A stretch of 64,000 nucleotides of DNA from Sanguibacter hominis ATCC BAA-789 (GTDB lineage Bacteria; Actinomycetota; Actinomycetes; Actinomycetales; Cellulomonadaceae): positions 62,001 to 126,000 of the forward strand of contig NZ_JAAXOW010000003.1 of assembly GCF_012396185.1 (NCBI RefSeq), in the 5' to 3' direction. Shown here piece after piece: positions 7,901 to 16,350 of this stretch; the stretch's first letter is position 1, and each line of letters begins with the position of its first letter. The position numbers and the translations under genes are program-made. Below the pieces are notes generated by a model. The model was not told where the DNA came from. It saw nothing but the letters and a program-made list of their open reading frames with translations, and ran no database searches.

Positions 7901-9850
7901 TCGCGTGACCAGGAGCTCGTCGAGTTCCTCACGACGCACGGCTACGGCGACGTGCTCCGGCCCACGCCGCTGCCCGTCTCGCGCGACCTGGTCGACTTCC
8001 AGACCGTCGACGCGTCGGGCATGCCCGACGCCGCGACGGGCACGGTCCAGACGACGCAGGGCGAGGTGGACCGGGTCGTCGAGCTCGCGATCGAGCACGC
8101 GCTCGTCCGGCCCGAGGAGTCGCTCGCGATCATCACGCTGAGCGAGCTGCACGCGGACCGGGTCCGCGAGGCGCTGCTCGGTGAGGTCCGCCGCAACCCG
8201 GCGCTCTCGTCGTTCTTCGACCCGGCGACCCACGAGCCGGTCGTCATCGCGGACCTGTCCGCGGTCGCAGGTCTCTCGCGCGACGCCGTCGTCATGTCGG
8301 TCGGCTTCGGCCGCACCCCGCACGGTCGGGTCCTGCACCGCTTCGGTGCGGTGTCCGAGCCTTCGGGCGAGGCGATGCTCCTCGACGCGCTCGGCGTCTC
8401 GCGCGCCCGGCTGACCGTCGTCTCGTGCTTCGGGTACGAGGACCTCGACCCCGAGCGTCTGCGCAGCCCGGGCGCGCGTCTCCTCGGTGACCTCCTCGAG
8501 TTCGTCGAGCGGCGTGCGGCCGAGGGGCCGCGCTCGATGCTCGCCGGTGGCATCGAGACGGACCTCAACCCTGACCGCCTCGTCATCGACCTTGCCGAGC
8601 GCCTGTGGCGTGCTGGGCTCCTCGTCGAGACGGACTTCGGCATGCGTGGCGGAGAGCGGATCCCGCTCGTCGTCGGCCACCCGGACCTCCCGGACCGGAT
8701 GCTCGTGGCCGTCCTGACCGACGACGCCGCGTACGTCGCGGAACCGTCCGTCCGCGTGCGCGACCGTCAGCGCGCCGAGCGTCTCGAGGCGCTCGGGTGG
8801 ACGGTCGTCCAGGTGTGGTCGGCTGCCGCGTTCCTCGACCCGGTCAAGGAGGCGAGCCGTATCCGGCAGGTCGTGCTCGACGTGGCCGCGAGCTTGTTCG
8901 AGCAGCCGATGTTCGGTGGCCGTGATGCTGCGAACGTCCCGGTGACGCTCCCGGCGATCGTGGACCCGATCGAGCTCGAGACGCCCGTGGCGGCTGCGCC
9001 GGCCGCGGCCGTAGCACCGGGCGCCCTCGACCCTGTCGAGCCCGGGACCCTGGAGCCGGAGCGCGCCGAGGCTGAGCCGGTCGAGCCGGTGGAGCTGGGA
9101 GCCGAGGGAGCGCCCGAGGCGCCCTCCGCCCGGCACGTGGACGATGCCGCCGGAGCGGCACCCGTGTCCGGACCCGCCGACGGGATCGTCACGCCGTCGT
9201 TCGCCGCCGCGGTCTCCGGAGAGACGCCGCGCGCGAACCCGTACGCGCCCGGCTGGGCCACCCCGGCGTGGGCGCCCGTCTCGGGAGAGACAGCTGCCGA
9301 CGCGTCGAGTGCGGCCTCCGCGCACGACGTGCCCGGCGGCGTCGCGGGCCCGGCTGGGTCGGTGCTGTCGGCGGGTTCCGTCCGTTCGAGCGTGTCGGGG
9401 CGTAGCGCCGTGTCCGCGCTCTCGGCTGCGTCGACCGTCGCCGACGAGACGCCCGACGCAGAGGCGCCAGCGCCCGTCGAGGCCGACGCCGCGTCGCCAG
9501 GCTCGGCGTCCGAGGTCGTCGAAGGGGCTCGGCACACCGGTCCGGACGCAGTGATGCAGGGCGGTTTCGCGATGGTCGGCGGGGTCCAGGTGGACCTCGT
9601 GACGGCGGCGTCAGACACGGCTGTCGAGTCCGTGCGCACCCCGCGCCCCGACGTGCAGCCTGGCCTGCCGATCAACGCGTACGGCGACAACGAGATCGAC
9701 GAGCTCGCCGCATGGATCAGGTCGGACGGTATCGAGCGCGACGCCGAGCAGCTCGCGGGCGCCCTGCGCGCCGAGCTCGGGGTCGTGCGCCGGTCGAACC
9801 GTGTGGACGCGGCCGTGAACGCCGCTGTTCGTCGCGCGCTCGGCTCCTGA
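4952..9850 (+). CDS. DUF4011-type SF1 helicase homologue with eroded ATPase and nuclease motifs
   Basis: This 1,632-residue protein follows the DUF4011 - SF1 helicase - Vsr-like nuclease - DUF3320-like layout. The N-terminal part has the DUF4011 pattern (APVLLRPLRLQ...YELML...ELNPVLSRAL). At about residue 386 the Walker A region reads VDAPAGADVPGTV in place of GPPGTGKS; near residue 929 the Walker B region reads VVLDAVQHLP in place of DEAS, followed by VVVIGDARSAS in place of GDPKQLPP. Motif VI survives as VSRARLTVVSCF. The nuclease-like part (about residues 1222-1300) keeps DRQRAERLEALGWTVVQVWSA but has IPLVV and VAVLTDD where active relatives carry I-D-L and I-E-C-D-G. A Pro/Ala/Glu-rich linker (about 1345-1560) leads to a C-terminal winged-helix-like end. 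It is probably catalytically inactive. GTG at 4952 was chosen because TAGCGT (4939-4944) ends seven bases upstream; ATG at 4961 is the alternative. Confidence 0.75.
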   Translation: MNVMASNQRPEGEQHAGAPNAPVIVAAPTTSQIVARSVSAWRTALAARAGGSSLADIRLLGDAVLDLTAAHPSGIAQLFAGRPTQLANIFREGISLPTARRRARAVAARAKEQTERYGIAPTYLAIGVATWTEEVGDESANDVAALARIAGAAPGPSGASESEPRESRRTVRAPVLLRPLRLQARGSGESDYELMLETSAELNPVLSRALRSRGALLDPVALAQSAFDSGAFAPSIVTDRVHALGSAVLTDFTLTEKLVVGSFVHPGQALVDDLDELSGLDHHEVVAALATLAYEDEHVRAHPPTRTSVLPAEDGDDADDSQGADPEPFDEVHDDVASTVARAFVPQSLPEVRQGDEDPADERGVGDLDPAQRHLIDAVTTGRHVFVDAPAGADVPGTVAALVADAAASGRSVLYVPGHRRAAEQVVARMDSLGLSDLLMDIEPSPTWRAGVSRRLLAAMTLEPPYIDRHALGRLRADLIDTRRRLAGYIESLHLVRRPWGVSAYDVLQALARLTAARPSPSTHVRLSPATTTALTGEVRENAIDTLIRVSELGAFTIRPTSTPWYGADLIEDDAARAAHTRAERLANDLLPRLDAQIEQVRASSGLVEPTSLRAWGEQLAMIAGLRTTLDVFQPIIFERTAADLVAATATPKWRTLNAPEMTGRQRRRLAKQAKDMLRPGTRVDDLHGALVKVQAQREQWTAMCPGGGWPRLPEGLAVIEATYREVLADVEALEPVLASTPAGGGLLDMPLAALIERTERLAADRAALDTLPERTALLRDLRAAGLSALVDDLHDRHVSSGLVGPELELAWWSSVFEEILRQDVALAAYDGAALEALAARFRELDRAHVAALPGPVLTAAIGEATLAMRKHPEDTEELFAELLEGRFTGLRDTTARYGHLLRSLRPVTVASPTLVPHVLPPTRTVDLVVLDAVQHLPAELLVPALARGRQVVVIGDARSASGAAVRDLARILPTVPLRAQVSSRDQELVEFLTTHGYGDVLRPTPLPVSRDLVDFQTVDASGMPDAATGTVQTTQGEVDRVVELAIEHALVRPEESLAIITLSELHADRVREALLGEVRRNPALSSFFDPATHEPVVIADLSAVAGLSRDAVVMSVGFGRTPHGRVLHRFGAVSEPSGEAMLLDALGVSRARLTVVSCFGYEDLDPERLRSPGARLLGDLLEFVERRAAEGPRSMLAGGIETDLNPDRLVIDLAERLWRAGLLVETDFGMRGGERIPLVVGHPDLPDRMLVAVLTDDAAYVAEPSVRVRDRQRAERLEALGWTVVQVWSAAAFLDPVKEASRIRQVVLDVAASLFEQPMFGGRDAANVPVTLPAIVDPIELETPVAAAPAAAVAPGALDPVEPGTLEPERAEAEPVEPVELGAEGAPEAPSARHVDDAAGAAPVSGPADGIVTPSFAAAVSGETPRANPYAPGWATPAWAPVSGETAADASSAASAHDVPGGVAGPAGSVLSAGSVRSSVSGRSAVSALSAASTVADETPDAEAPAPVEADAASPGSASEVVEGARHTGPDAVMQGGFAMVGGVQVDLVTAASDTAVESVRTPRPDVQPGLPINAYGDNEIDELAAWIRSDGIERDAEQLAGALRAELGVVRRSNRVDAAVNAAVRRALGS

Positions 9851-9876
9851 CCCGCGAGGGCTGGGATGATGGGGGC

Positions 9877-10116
9877 GTGAGCCCGCACGATCCTCGACCT
9901 GACCAGCCTGCGCCCGTCCCACCTCCGGGGGGCGAGGGTGCCCCTCGCAAGCCCCGCCGCGTCGTGCGGCGGGGGACCGAGACGGCAGAGGTCTCAGGGA
10001 TCAGCGCCGACGAGCGCGGCGAGGGATGGTCCGAGGGCGCCGGGCGCGAGAGCGACGACGCCCATCTGTTGAGAGACCTGCCTCCCCACTGGGGTGGCGC
10101 CGGCTACCGCGACTGA
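9877..10116 (+). CDS. Small conserved actinobacterial hypothetical protein
   Basis: This 79-residue acidic protein has a Pro-rich N-terminus (PDQPAPVPPPGG), a basic patch (RKPRRVVRR) and a conserved-looking C-terminal half (SGISADERGEGWSE, then LLRDLPPHWGG). It starts at GTG 26 bases after the helicase-homologue stop and is probably co-transcribed with it. The ending DLPPHWG resembles small uncharacterised proteins common in Actinobacteria; no function is known. A strong hairpin terminator follows. Confidence 0.7.
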   Translation: MSPHDPRPDQPAPVPPPGGEGAPRKPRRVVRRGTETAEVSGISADERGEGWSEGAGRESDDAHLLRDLPPHWGGAGYRD

Positions 10117-10148
10117 AGGTCGTGCGACGCGCAGCCCCGAGACATGAC

Positions 10149-10190
10149 GAAGGAGCGAGCCGACCCCGCGCGGGGTCGGCTCGCTCCTTC
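10149..10190. terminator. Hairpin terminator between convergent genes
   Basis: A 19-bp perfect stem (GAAGGAGCGAGCCGACCCC and its complement) closes a four-base loop CGCG. It lies between the small gene ending at 10116 and the leftward mscL ending at 10207, so it can serve both. There is no U-tract on either side. Confidence 0.85.
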
Positions 10191-10206
10191 GTTCGTGCTG
10201 TGTCCC

Positions 10207-10644
10207 TCAGAGGGAGGGCAAGGTCCCCGGCGTGGTGCTGGTCCCGCCACCGTTCTGCTGCTTGAGCAGGTCGCGGATCTCCTGGAGCAGCAGGATGTCC
10301 TCGGACGGAGCGGCCGGCTCCGCGACCTCGCCGCGCTTGCGGGCTGCCGCCAGCTTGTTGATGGGCAGGATGATCACGAAGTAGATGACGGCCGCGACGA
10401 TGAGGAAGTTGATGATCGCGTTCAGCACGAGGCCGGGCATGAACACCGAGTCGTTGATCGTGAAGGAGCCGACCGACGACAGGTCAGGAGCCGCGAAGAA
10501 CGCCGCGATGAGCGGGTTGATCACGCCTTCCTGGATCTTCGCGACGATGCCCGAGAACGCGGTGCCGATGATCACGGCGACGGCCAGCTCGATCACGTTG
10601 CCGCGGAGGATGAACTCCTTGAAACCGTTCAAGGTCTCCTTCAT
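10207..10644 (-). CDS. mscL: Large-conductance mechanosensitive channel
   Basis: This 145-residue MscL has the N-terminal amphipathic helix (MKETLNGFKEFILRGNVIELAVAVIIGTAF), the pore-lining TM1 with the Gly/Ala pattern, a periplasmic-type loop, TM2 (MPGLVLNAIINFLIVAAVIYFVII) and a cytoplasmic helix (SEDILLLQEIRDLLKQQ). It opens under membrane tension to release osmolytes. The ATG at 10644 is preceded by GAGGGAG; a longer open frame upstream has no family match. Confidence 0.95.
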   Translation of the reverse strand: MKETLNGFKEFILRGNVIELAVAVIIGTAFSGIVAKIQEGVINPLIAAFFAAPDLSSVGSFTINDSVFMPGLVLNAIINFLIVAAVIYFVIILPINKLAAARKRGEVAEPAAPSEDILLLQEIRDLLKQQNGGGTSTTPGTLPSL

Positions 10645-10709
10645 GCGTCGTCTCCCTCTGGGGTTCGTCAAGCCTTGGTGCGTCCTCGTGGACGTCCCTC
10701 TCGTCAGCA

Positions 10710-11399
10710 TCATTGCACGATCACCGCGCCGACGTAGCCCGAGACGGAGGCGTCCACGAGGGCGAGGCCCTCGTCGGGTCGGACGGCGACGAGCACGGTC
10801 GTCGTCGCCGAGCCCGTCCCGGTCGCGGGCCCCAGGAGCCCGCTCCCGGACGAGGTCTCCCGGCCCGCGCGAGAGGGCAGCACGAGGGCGCTGCGGGCCA
10901 CGATGCGCGTCTGCCCGTCGCCGTCGGCCGTGCGACCGCGCACGAGGTTCACCCGGTCGCCGGGCTTGAGCGCGGCTGCCACCGCGGGGTCGGTCAGGGT
11001 GACCGGGACGACGACGTCCCCGTCACGTGCGAGCCCGTGCGCTGGCGAGCTCGCGAGCATCGACGGGCACAGGAGCGTCCCCGCGGGCAGGGCGACGACG
11101 AGGGTCTCGTCCTCGATCTCGCCGGGCGTGGTCACGGCGCAGGCCGGGCCGAGGTGCGTCGGCAGGCGGGCGATGGTCAGGGCGAGGCGCTCGCCGGGCG
11201 CGGTGTCCCGGGCGAGGGCGACGGCGGGACGCGTCGGTGCGTCGGGGACGCGCAGGGCGCCGACGACCGCGGCGGTCGTCGCGCCGAGCGCGAGGCACGT
11301 CGCGGCGACGCGCCACCGCCACAGACGGGTGCGCAGGAGCTGCCGGCGGCGGGCGCTCTGTGCTGTTCGGTCAGGTCGGGGCGTGGCGTGCGGAGGCAT
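10710..11399 (-). CDS. SAF-domain membrane-anchored protein (CpaB/RcpC-like)
   Basis: The 229-residue protein has a basic N-terminus, one membrane segment (VAATCLALGATTAAVVGAL), then a SAF domain opening with ALARDTAPGERLALTIARLPTHL and continuing through VVALPAGTLLCPSML and VPVTLTDPAVAAALKPGDRVNLV. SAF domains occur in Flp-pilus assembly proteins CpaB/RcpC, but no other pilus genes are nearby. In Actinobacteria such genes often lie between fmdB and mscL, as here. Its function is unknown. Confidence 0.75.
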   Translation of the reverse strand: MPPHATPRPDRTAQSARRRQLLRTRLWRWRVAATCLALGATTAAVVGALRVPDAPTRPAVALARDTAPGERLALTIARLPTHLGPACAVTTPGEIEDETLVVALPAGTLLCPSMLASSPAHGLARDGDVVVPVTLTDPAVAAALKPGDRVNLVRGRTADGDGQTRIVARSALVLPSRAGRETSSGSGLLGPATGTGSATTTVLVAVRPDEGLALVDASVSGYVGAVIVQ

Positions 11400-11495
11400 G
11401 CGGCGACGCTAGGGCGGCGATGGTGTGCCGTGTCCGCCAGGCCACGGACGTGGGGACGACGGTCCCCGTGGGTCACCCTGTGGGCGACCGCGGGC

Positions 11496-11747
11496 TCAGG
11501 ACGCTGCGGGCGTCGAGGACGAGCCGCCGGAAGGCTTCGACGGTGCCGCAGGCACCGAGCTCTTCGAGCCCGACCGCGAGTCGGTGCGGTAGAAGCCCGA
11601 TCCCTTGAACGTCACGCCGACGGTGCTGAAGATCTTGCGCAGCCTGCCCGAGCACTCCGGGCACACGGTCAGGGCGTCGTCGCTGAACGACTGCTGGATG
11701 TCGAAGCTGTGACCGCACGCGGTGCAGGTGTACGCGTAGGTGGGCAC
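11496..11747 (-). CDS. FmdB-family zinc ribbon protein
   Basis: This 83-residue protein has the FmdB ribbon with two CxxC knuckles (YTCTACGHSFD and VCPECSGRLRKIF), followed by VTFKGSGFYRTD and a Ser/Pro-rich tail. FmdB proteins are small putative regulators that probably bind zinc. It starts at GTG with a good AGGAG upstream. The roughly 190-base gap between it and the divergent penicillin acylase gene holds the acylase -10 box at 11928-11933. Confidence 0.85.
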   Translation of the reverse strand: MPTYAYTCTACGHSFDIQQSFSDDALTVCPECSGRLRKIFSTVGVTFKGSGFYRTDSRSGSKSSVPAAPSKPSGGSSSTPAAS

Positions 11748-11939
11748 TGGCGGAACTCCTCAAGGACGGCGACGTGTCGTGCTCCGAGCGGGATGCCGGC
11801 GGGGACCTCGGCGGCGCGCCGACCGGTCGGCCGCCTCTGGCACTCCAACTCTCCGAGTGCTGATTCTAACGTGCCAGGCCCACGCCCGTCCTGACGGCTT
11901 CCTCACACCTCGATCGAGGCCACGGGCTAGGCTCGGCCT

Positions 11940-14597
11940 GTGCCCAGTCGTGCCCGCGTCCTTCGTCGTTCGCTCATCGCCCTCTCGGCGCTCGTCCTGA
12001 TCGCCCTGGTCACCGCGAGCGTCGTCGTCGTCGGCGCCGTGCGCCGACCGTTCCCCGCCACGTCGGGAGACGTGCCGATCGCCGGGCTCCAGGCCGAGGT
12101 CACCGTCGAGCGGGGCCAGCAGGGCGTCCCGCAGATCACCGCGACGTCGAGCGCCGACCTCTTCCGCGCCCAGGGCTACGTCCACGCGCAGGACCGCTTC
12201 TTCGAGATGGACTACCGGCGGCACGTCACCTCGGGCCGGCTCGCGGAGCTCGTCGGGGACAACCCCGACGCGATCGCCGCCGACCGCGTCATCCGCACCT
12301 TCGGCTGGCGGCACGTCGCCGAGCAGGAGTGGGCGCTCCTCGACGAGACGACGCGTGCCAACCTCACCGCCTACGCGGCGGGCGTCAACGACTACCTCGC
12401 CGGGCGCGGTACGTCGTCGATCGCGCTCGAGTACACGGTCCTCGGTATGCAGGTCGACGTCTCGGCACCTGAGCCCTGGGACCCGATCGACTCGGTCGCG
12501 TGGCTCAAGGCGATGGCCTGGGACCTGCGCGGCAACTACGACGAGGAGCTCGACCGGGCGGCCACCTTCGGCATCGTCGGTGACGTCGATCAGGTCGAGC
12601 AGCTCTTCCCCCGCTACGCGAGCACCGGCAACGCCCCGATCCTCGACCGTGACGAGCTGACGGCGCAGCACGCGGCCCGCACCGCGGGCCAGGGCCAGGC
12701 GCAGGGCAGCACGGGAGCCCGCACCGCTGCGGAGGGCGCCGCTGCGCACGACGACGTGCCGTGGGGCGACGCGTCGCTCCAGGATGCGGTCGCGTCGGCC
12801 GCAGCCGCGCTCGCGGCCGTCCCGCAGACCGTCGCGCGCGGCGAGGGGACCGGCTCCAACTCGTGGGTCGTCTCGGGCGACCTCACCGCGACGGGCAAGC
12901 CGCTGCTCGCGAACGACCCGCACCTCGGGCTCGCGGCGCCCAGCATCTGGCACCAGGTCGGCCTGCGGTGCGCACCCGTGTCCGACGCGTGCCCGTACGA
13001 CGTTTCCGGGTTCTCCTTCGCGGGCTTCCCAGGCGTCATCATCGGCCACAACGCCTCGCTCGCGTGGGGCCTGACCAACCTCGGCGCGGACGTCACCGAC
13101 TTCTTCATCGAGGCGATCAAGGACGACACGTACCTGCGCGACGGCGACTGGCAGCCGCTCACCCTGCGCGAGGAGACGATCAAGGTCAACGGCGGGGACG
13201 ACGTCGTCATCACCGTGCGCGGCACCGCGCACGGACCCGTCGTCTCCGGCGAGCTCGGTGACGTCGTCGCCGCGCTGCGCACCCCGACCGGCACCGCACA
13301 CGGCTCGGGCCAGACGTACGGCGTCGCTCTCGCCTGGACCGCCCTGTCGCCCGGCCGGACCGCAGACGCGGTCTTCGCGCTCAACCGCGCCCAGGACGCG
13401 GCCGACGTCGCCGCAGCCGCAGCACTGTTCGCCGTGCCCTCCCAGAACATCGTGTTCGCGACGGTCGACGGGCACATCGGCTACCAGGCGCCGGGGCAGA
13501 TTCCCGTGCGCGCCACCGTCCCCGGGTCTGCCGCCTCCGACGGCACGTGGCCGCGACCTGGCTGGGACTCGCGCTACGACTGGACGGGATTCGTCGCCCC
13601 GGAGGACATGCCGGCCGTGCTCGACCCGGCCGAGGGGTTCATCGTCGCGGCCAACCAGGCTGTCGCCGAGCGCGGCGTCGGGCCGTTCCTCACCTCCGAC
13701 TGGGACTACGGCTACCGCTCCGAGCGGATCCGCGCCCTCATCAAGGGACAGGTCGAGTCGGGCTCGCCTGTCACGGTCGAGGCGATGGCTGCGCTGCAGT
13801 CCGACGTGTGGAGCCCGTACGCCCACCTGCTGGTGCCGGCGCTCCTCGACGTCGATCTCGCGCCGGGCTTCCTCTCCGAGGGCCAGGACCTGCTGCGCGG
13901 CTGGGACCACGAGATGGACGCCGACTCGGCCGGCGCCGCGTACTTCGCGGCGGTGTGGTCGCACCTCCTCGAGCGGACGTTCGGCGACGACCTCCCCTCC
14001 TCGATGCAGTCGGCGGGCGGGAGCAGGTGGCTCGCGGTCGTCGACAGCCTCATGGCCGACCCGACGTCGCCGTGGTGGGACGACCGGCGGACGGTCAACG
14101 TCGTCGAGACCCGCGACGAGATCCTCAAGGACGCGCTCGAGGGCGCACGCCTGGAGCTCACCACGACGCTCGGCAAGAACCCTGCCGAGTGGCAGTGGGG
14201 CAGGCTGCACCAGCTTCGCCTCGCCCACCCCGTGCTCGGCGGCGACAGCGTCCCTGCGCCCGTGCGCATGCTCGTCAACCCCGGCGCTGAGCAGCTTGCA
14301 GGAGGCTCGTCGATCGTCAACGCGACCGCGTGGGACGCCTCGGCGCGCCACACGGTCACCGGCGCGCGCGACTTCTCCGTGACGGCGGGCCCGTCCATGC
14401 GCATGGTCGTCGACCTCGCCGACCTCGACGCGTCACGGTGGGTGGTCGTCACGGGCGTCTCGGGTCATCCCGGGCACACCCACTACGCCGACCAGCTGGG
14501 CGCGTGGGTGCGCGGGGAGACGTTCGCGTGGCCGTTCAGCCCGGCTGCAGTCACAGGTGCGGCAGAATCGACCCTGGTGCTCGAGCCCGTCGAGTAG
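11940..14597 (+). CDS. Penicillin acylase-family N-terminal-nucleophile hydrolase
   Basis: This 885-residue precursor has an N-terminal signal/anchor (LIALSALVLIALVTASVVVVGAV), an alpha-chain region (VTVERGQQGVPQITA, AQGYVHAQDRFFEMDYRRH) and a beta chain that would start at Ser306 in GTGSNSWVVSG after self-cleavage. The GANDPHLGL-like block (LLANDPHLGL) and VIIGHNASLAWGLTNLGADVTDFF are typical of the family. Members cleave amide bonds of penicillins or acyl-homoserine lactones, or other N-acyl compounds; the substrate here is unknown. The GTG start is six bases after TAGGCT (11928-11933), implying a leaderless message. The signal segment suggests it works at or outside the membrane. Confidence 0.9.
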   Translation: MPSRARVLRRSLIALSALVLIALVTASVVVVGAVRRPFPATSGDVPIAGLQAEVTVERGQQGVPQITATSSADLFRAQGYVHAQDRFFEMDYRRHVTSGRLAELVGDNPDAIAADRVIRTFGWRHVAEQEWALLDETTRANLTAYAAGVNDYLAGRGTSSIALEYTVLGMQVDVSAPEPWDPIDSVAWLKAMAWDLRGNYDEELDRAATFGIVGDVDQVEQLFPRYASTGNAPILDRDELTAQHAARTAGQGQAQGSTGARTAAEGAAAHDDVPWGDASLQDAVASAAAALAAVPQTVARGEGTGSNSWVVSGDLTATGKPLLANDPHLGLAAPSIWHQVGLRCAPVSDACPYDVSGFSFAGFPGVIIGHNASLAWGLTNLGADVTDFFIEAIKDDTYLRDGDWQPLTLREETIKVNGGDDVVITVRGTAHGPVVSGELGDVVAALRTPTGTAHGSGQTYGVALAWTALSPGRTADAVFALNRAQDAADVAAAAALFAVPSQNIVFATVDGHIGYQAPGQIPVRATVPGSAASDGTWPRPGWDSRYDWTGFVAPEDMPAVLDPAEGFIVAANQAVAERGVGPFLTSDWDYGYRSERIRALIKGQVESGSPVTVEAMAALQSDVWSPYAHLLVPALLDVDLAPGFLSEGQDLLRGWDHEMDADSAGAAYFAAVWSHLLERTFGDDLPSSMQSAGGSRWLAVVDSLMADPTSPWWDDRRTVNVVETRDEILKDALEGARLELTTTLGKNPAEWQWGRLHQLRLAHPVLGGDSVPAPVRMLVNPGAEQLAGGSSIVNATAWDASARHTVTGARDFSVTAGPSMRMVVDLADLDASRWVVVTGVSGHPGHTHYADQLGAWVRGETFAWPFSPAAVTGAAESTLVLEPVE

Positions 14598-14701
14598 CCG
14601 CGGCAGGCGCCCAGGGGCACGGCTCGGGCCCGGGCGGGCTCCGCGGCCGTCGGCGACGGGAGCAGACCGCTCCCGCGACCCACGAGGGTGCGAGCCTCCC
14701 G

Positions 14702-15349
14702 CTAGACCTGCGACGTCGCGGCGATCGCCGTCCAGCCCGACGGCGTCGCGATCGCGTCGACAGGGACGTCGTGCGGCTCGTGGGGGATCGGCCGCTCGGC
14801 GGCGTCGTAGATCTCCTCCGGGAACACCATCGCGACGACGAGCGCGTCCGGACGCTTGTGGCTCAGGGCGCGGTCGTACCACCCGCCGCCCTGGCCGAGC
14901 CGCATCCCCGTCGTGTCGACGGCGAGCGCGGGCGCGATCACGACGTCGGCCTCCTGGAGGGCCTCCGGGCCGTGCGACTCGGTTCCCGGCTCCGGCGGGC
15001 GGCCGGGCGCCCGCTCCTGGAGGTCGTCGGCCCCCGCGTACGGTGCCCAGCCTCGCTCGAGCCCAGCGCCCAGCACGGGAAGCAGGATGCGCACCCCACG
15101 CTCGGCAAGACGCTCGATCAGCGGCAGCGTGCCGGGCTCGTGCGGGCGCGCGACGTATGCCGCGACGCACCTCACGTCGGCGAGCTCGTCGGCGGACGCG
15201 AGGACGTCGGCGAACGACTCTGCGGCCTCCTGCCGCAACCGCGGGGACCGCTGCTGACGGTTCGAACGGATGGCAGCCCGCAGCGCGTTCTTCGCGTCCT
15301 CGATCTCGAGGGCCGCGTGGATCGGGTAGGGCTGTGTCGCTCCGTTCAT
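14702..15349 (-). CDS. 5-formyltetrahydrofolate cyclo-ligase
   Basis: This 215-residue protein has the family fingerprint RLGQGGGWYDRAL near the C-terminus and the N-terminal KNALRAAIRSNRQQRS motif. It converts 5-formyl-THF to 5,10-methenyl-THF with ATP, clearing an inhibitory folate form. It is divergent from galU and has a good ribosome site (CTGGAGG) upstream of its ATG. Length is normal for the family. Confidence 0.9.
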   Translation of the reverse strand: MNGATQPYPIHAALEIEDAKNALRAAIRSNRQQRSPRLRQEAAESFADVLASADELADVRCVAAYVARPHEPGTLPLIERLAERGVRILLPVLGAGLERGWAPYAGADDLQERAPGRPPEPGTESHGPEALQEADVVIAPALAVDTTGMRLGQGGGWYDRALSHKRPDALVVAMVFPEEIYDAAERPIPHEPHDVPVDAIATPSGWTAIAATSQV

Positions 15350-15422
15350 GCCTCCAGTGTCTCAAAGTTCTGTGTGCATCCGGTCAACTGCGGATCCCGA
15401 GGACCGCGGCTAGGCTCTCGGC

Positions 15423-16343
15423 ATGGCGATCACCAAGGCAGTCATCCCTGCAGCAGGACTCGGCACCCGGTTCCTCCCCGCGACCAAGAGCACCCCCAAG
15501 GAGATGCTCCCGATCGTGGACAAGCCGGCCATCCAGTACGTCGTCGAGGAAGCCGTCGCAGCAGGTCTCGACGACGTCCTGTTCATCACCGGGCGGTCCA
15601 AGCGCAGCCTCGAGGACCACTTCGACGGGGTCCCCGAGCTCGAGGCCAACCTCGAGGCCAAGGGGGACGACACGCGGCTCGAGGCGGTCCAGGAGTCGAC
15701 GCGGCTCGCGGACATCCACTTCGTGCGCCAGGGCGAGCCGCTCGGCCTCGGGCACGCCGTGCTGCGAGCCAAGCACCACGTGGGCCGCCAGCCGTTCGCA
15801 GTCCTCCTCGGCGACGACCTCATCGACGCGCGCGACCCGATCCTCCCCGTGATGACGGCGATCGCCGAGCGCACCGGCGGGTCCGTCGTCGCGCTGCTCG
15901 AGGTCGACCCGGCGCAGATCTCCATGTACGGGTGCGCGGCCGTCTCGCCTGTCGCCGAGGTGGGCGACGGCCTCGACGTGCCCGCAGCCGACGTCGTCCG
16001 TATCGACGCGCTCGTCGAGAAGCCCGCGCCCGAGGACGCGCCGAGCAACCTCGCGATCATCGGGCGCTACGTCCTGAGCCCCGCCGTGTTCGAGGTCCTC
16101 GAGCACACGAAGCCTGGCCGCGGCGGCGAGATCCAGCTGACCGACGCGCTCGCCGAGCTCGCCCGCATGCCTGCTGACCAGGGCGGCGGCGTGTACGGCG
16201 TCGTGTTCCGGGGGCGGCGCTACGATACGGGCGACCGCCTGGACTACCTCAAGGCCGTGGTGCAGCTCGCGTGCGACCGTGAGGACCTGGGCGGCGACTT
16301 CCGTGACTGGCTCGAGGGCTACGTGAGGACGCTGCAGCCGTGA
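15423..16343 (+). CDS. galU: UTP-glucose-1-phosphate uridylyltransferase
   Basis: This 306-residue GalU has the nucleotide-binding VIPAAGLGTRFLPATKS and the KEMLPIVDKPAIQYVVEEAV signature; later VEKPAPEDAPSNLAIIGRY and the GRGGEIQLTDAL motif are also conserved. It makes UDP-glucose for cell-envelope sugars and could supply the polysaccharide locus at 47-64 kb. The -10 box TAGGCT (15411-15416) ends six bases before the ATG and no Shine-Dalgarno sequence is present, so the mRNA is probably leaderless. moeA starts eight bases downstream. Confidence 0.95.
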   Translation: MAITKAVIPAAGLGTRFLPATKSTPKEMLPIVDKPAIQYVVEEAVAAGLDDVLFITGRSKRSLEDHFDGVPELEANLEAKGDDTRLEAVQESTRLADIHFVRQGEPLGLGHAVLRAKHHVGRQPFAVLLGDDLIDARDPILPVMTAIAERTGGSVVALLEVDPAQISMYGCAAVSPVAEVGDGLDVPAADVVRIDALVEKPAPEDAPSNLAIIGRYVLSPAVFEVLEHTKPGRGGEIQLTDALAELARMPADQGGGVYGVVFRGRRYDTGDRLDYLKAVVQLACDREDLGGDFRDWLEGYVRTLQP

Positions 16344-16350
16344 TGCGATC

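Noticed and set aside
11760-14351. An 863-codon open frame antisense to the penicillin acylase gene
   Set aside because: The plus-strand acylase has complete family motifs; the antisense frame has none.
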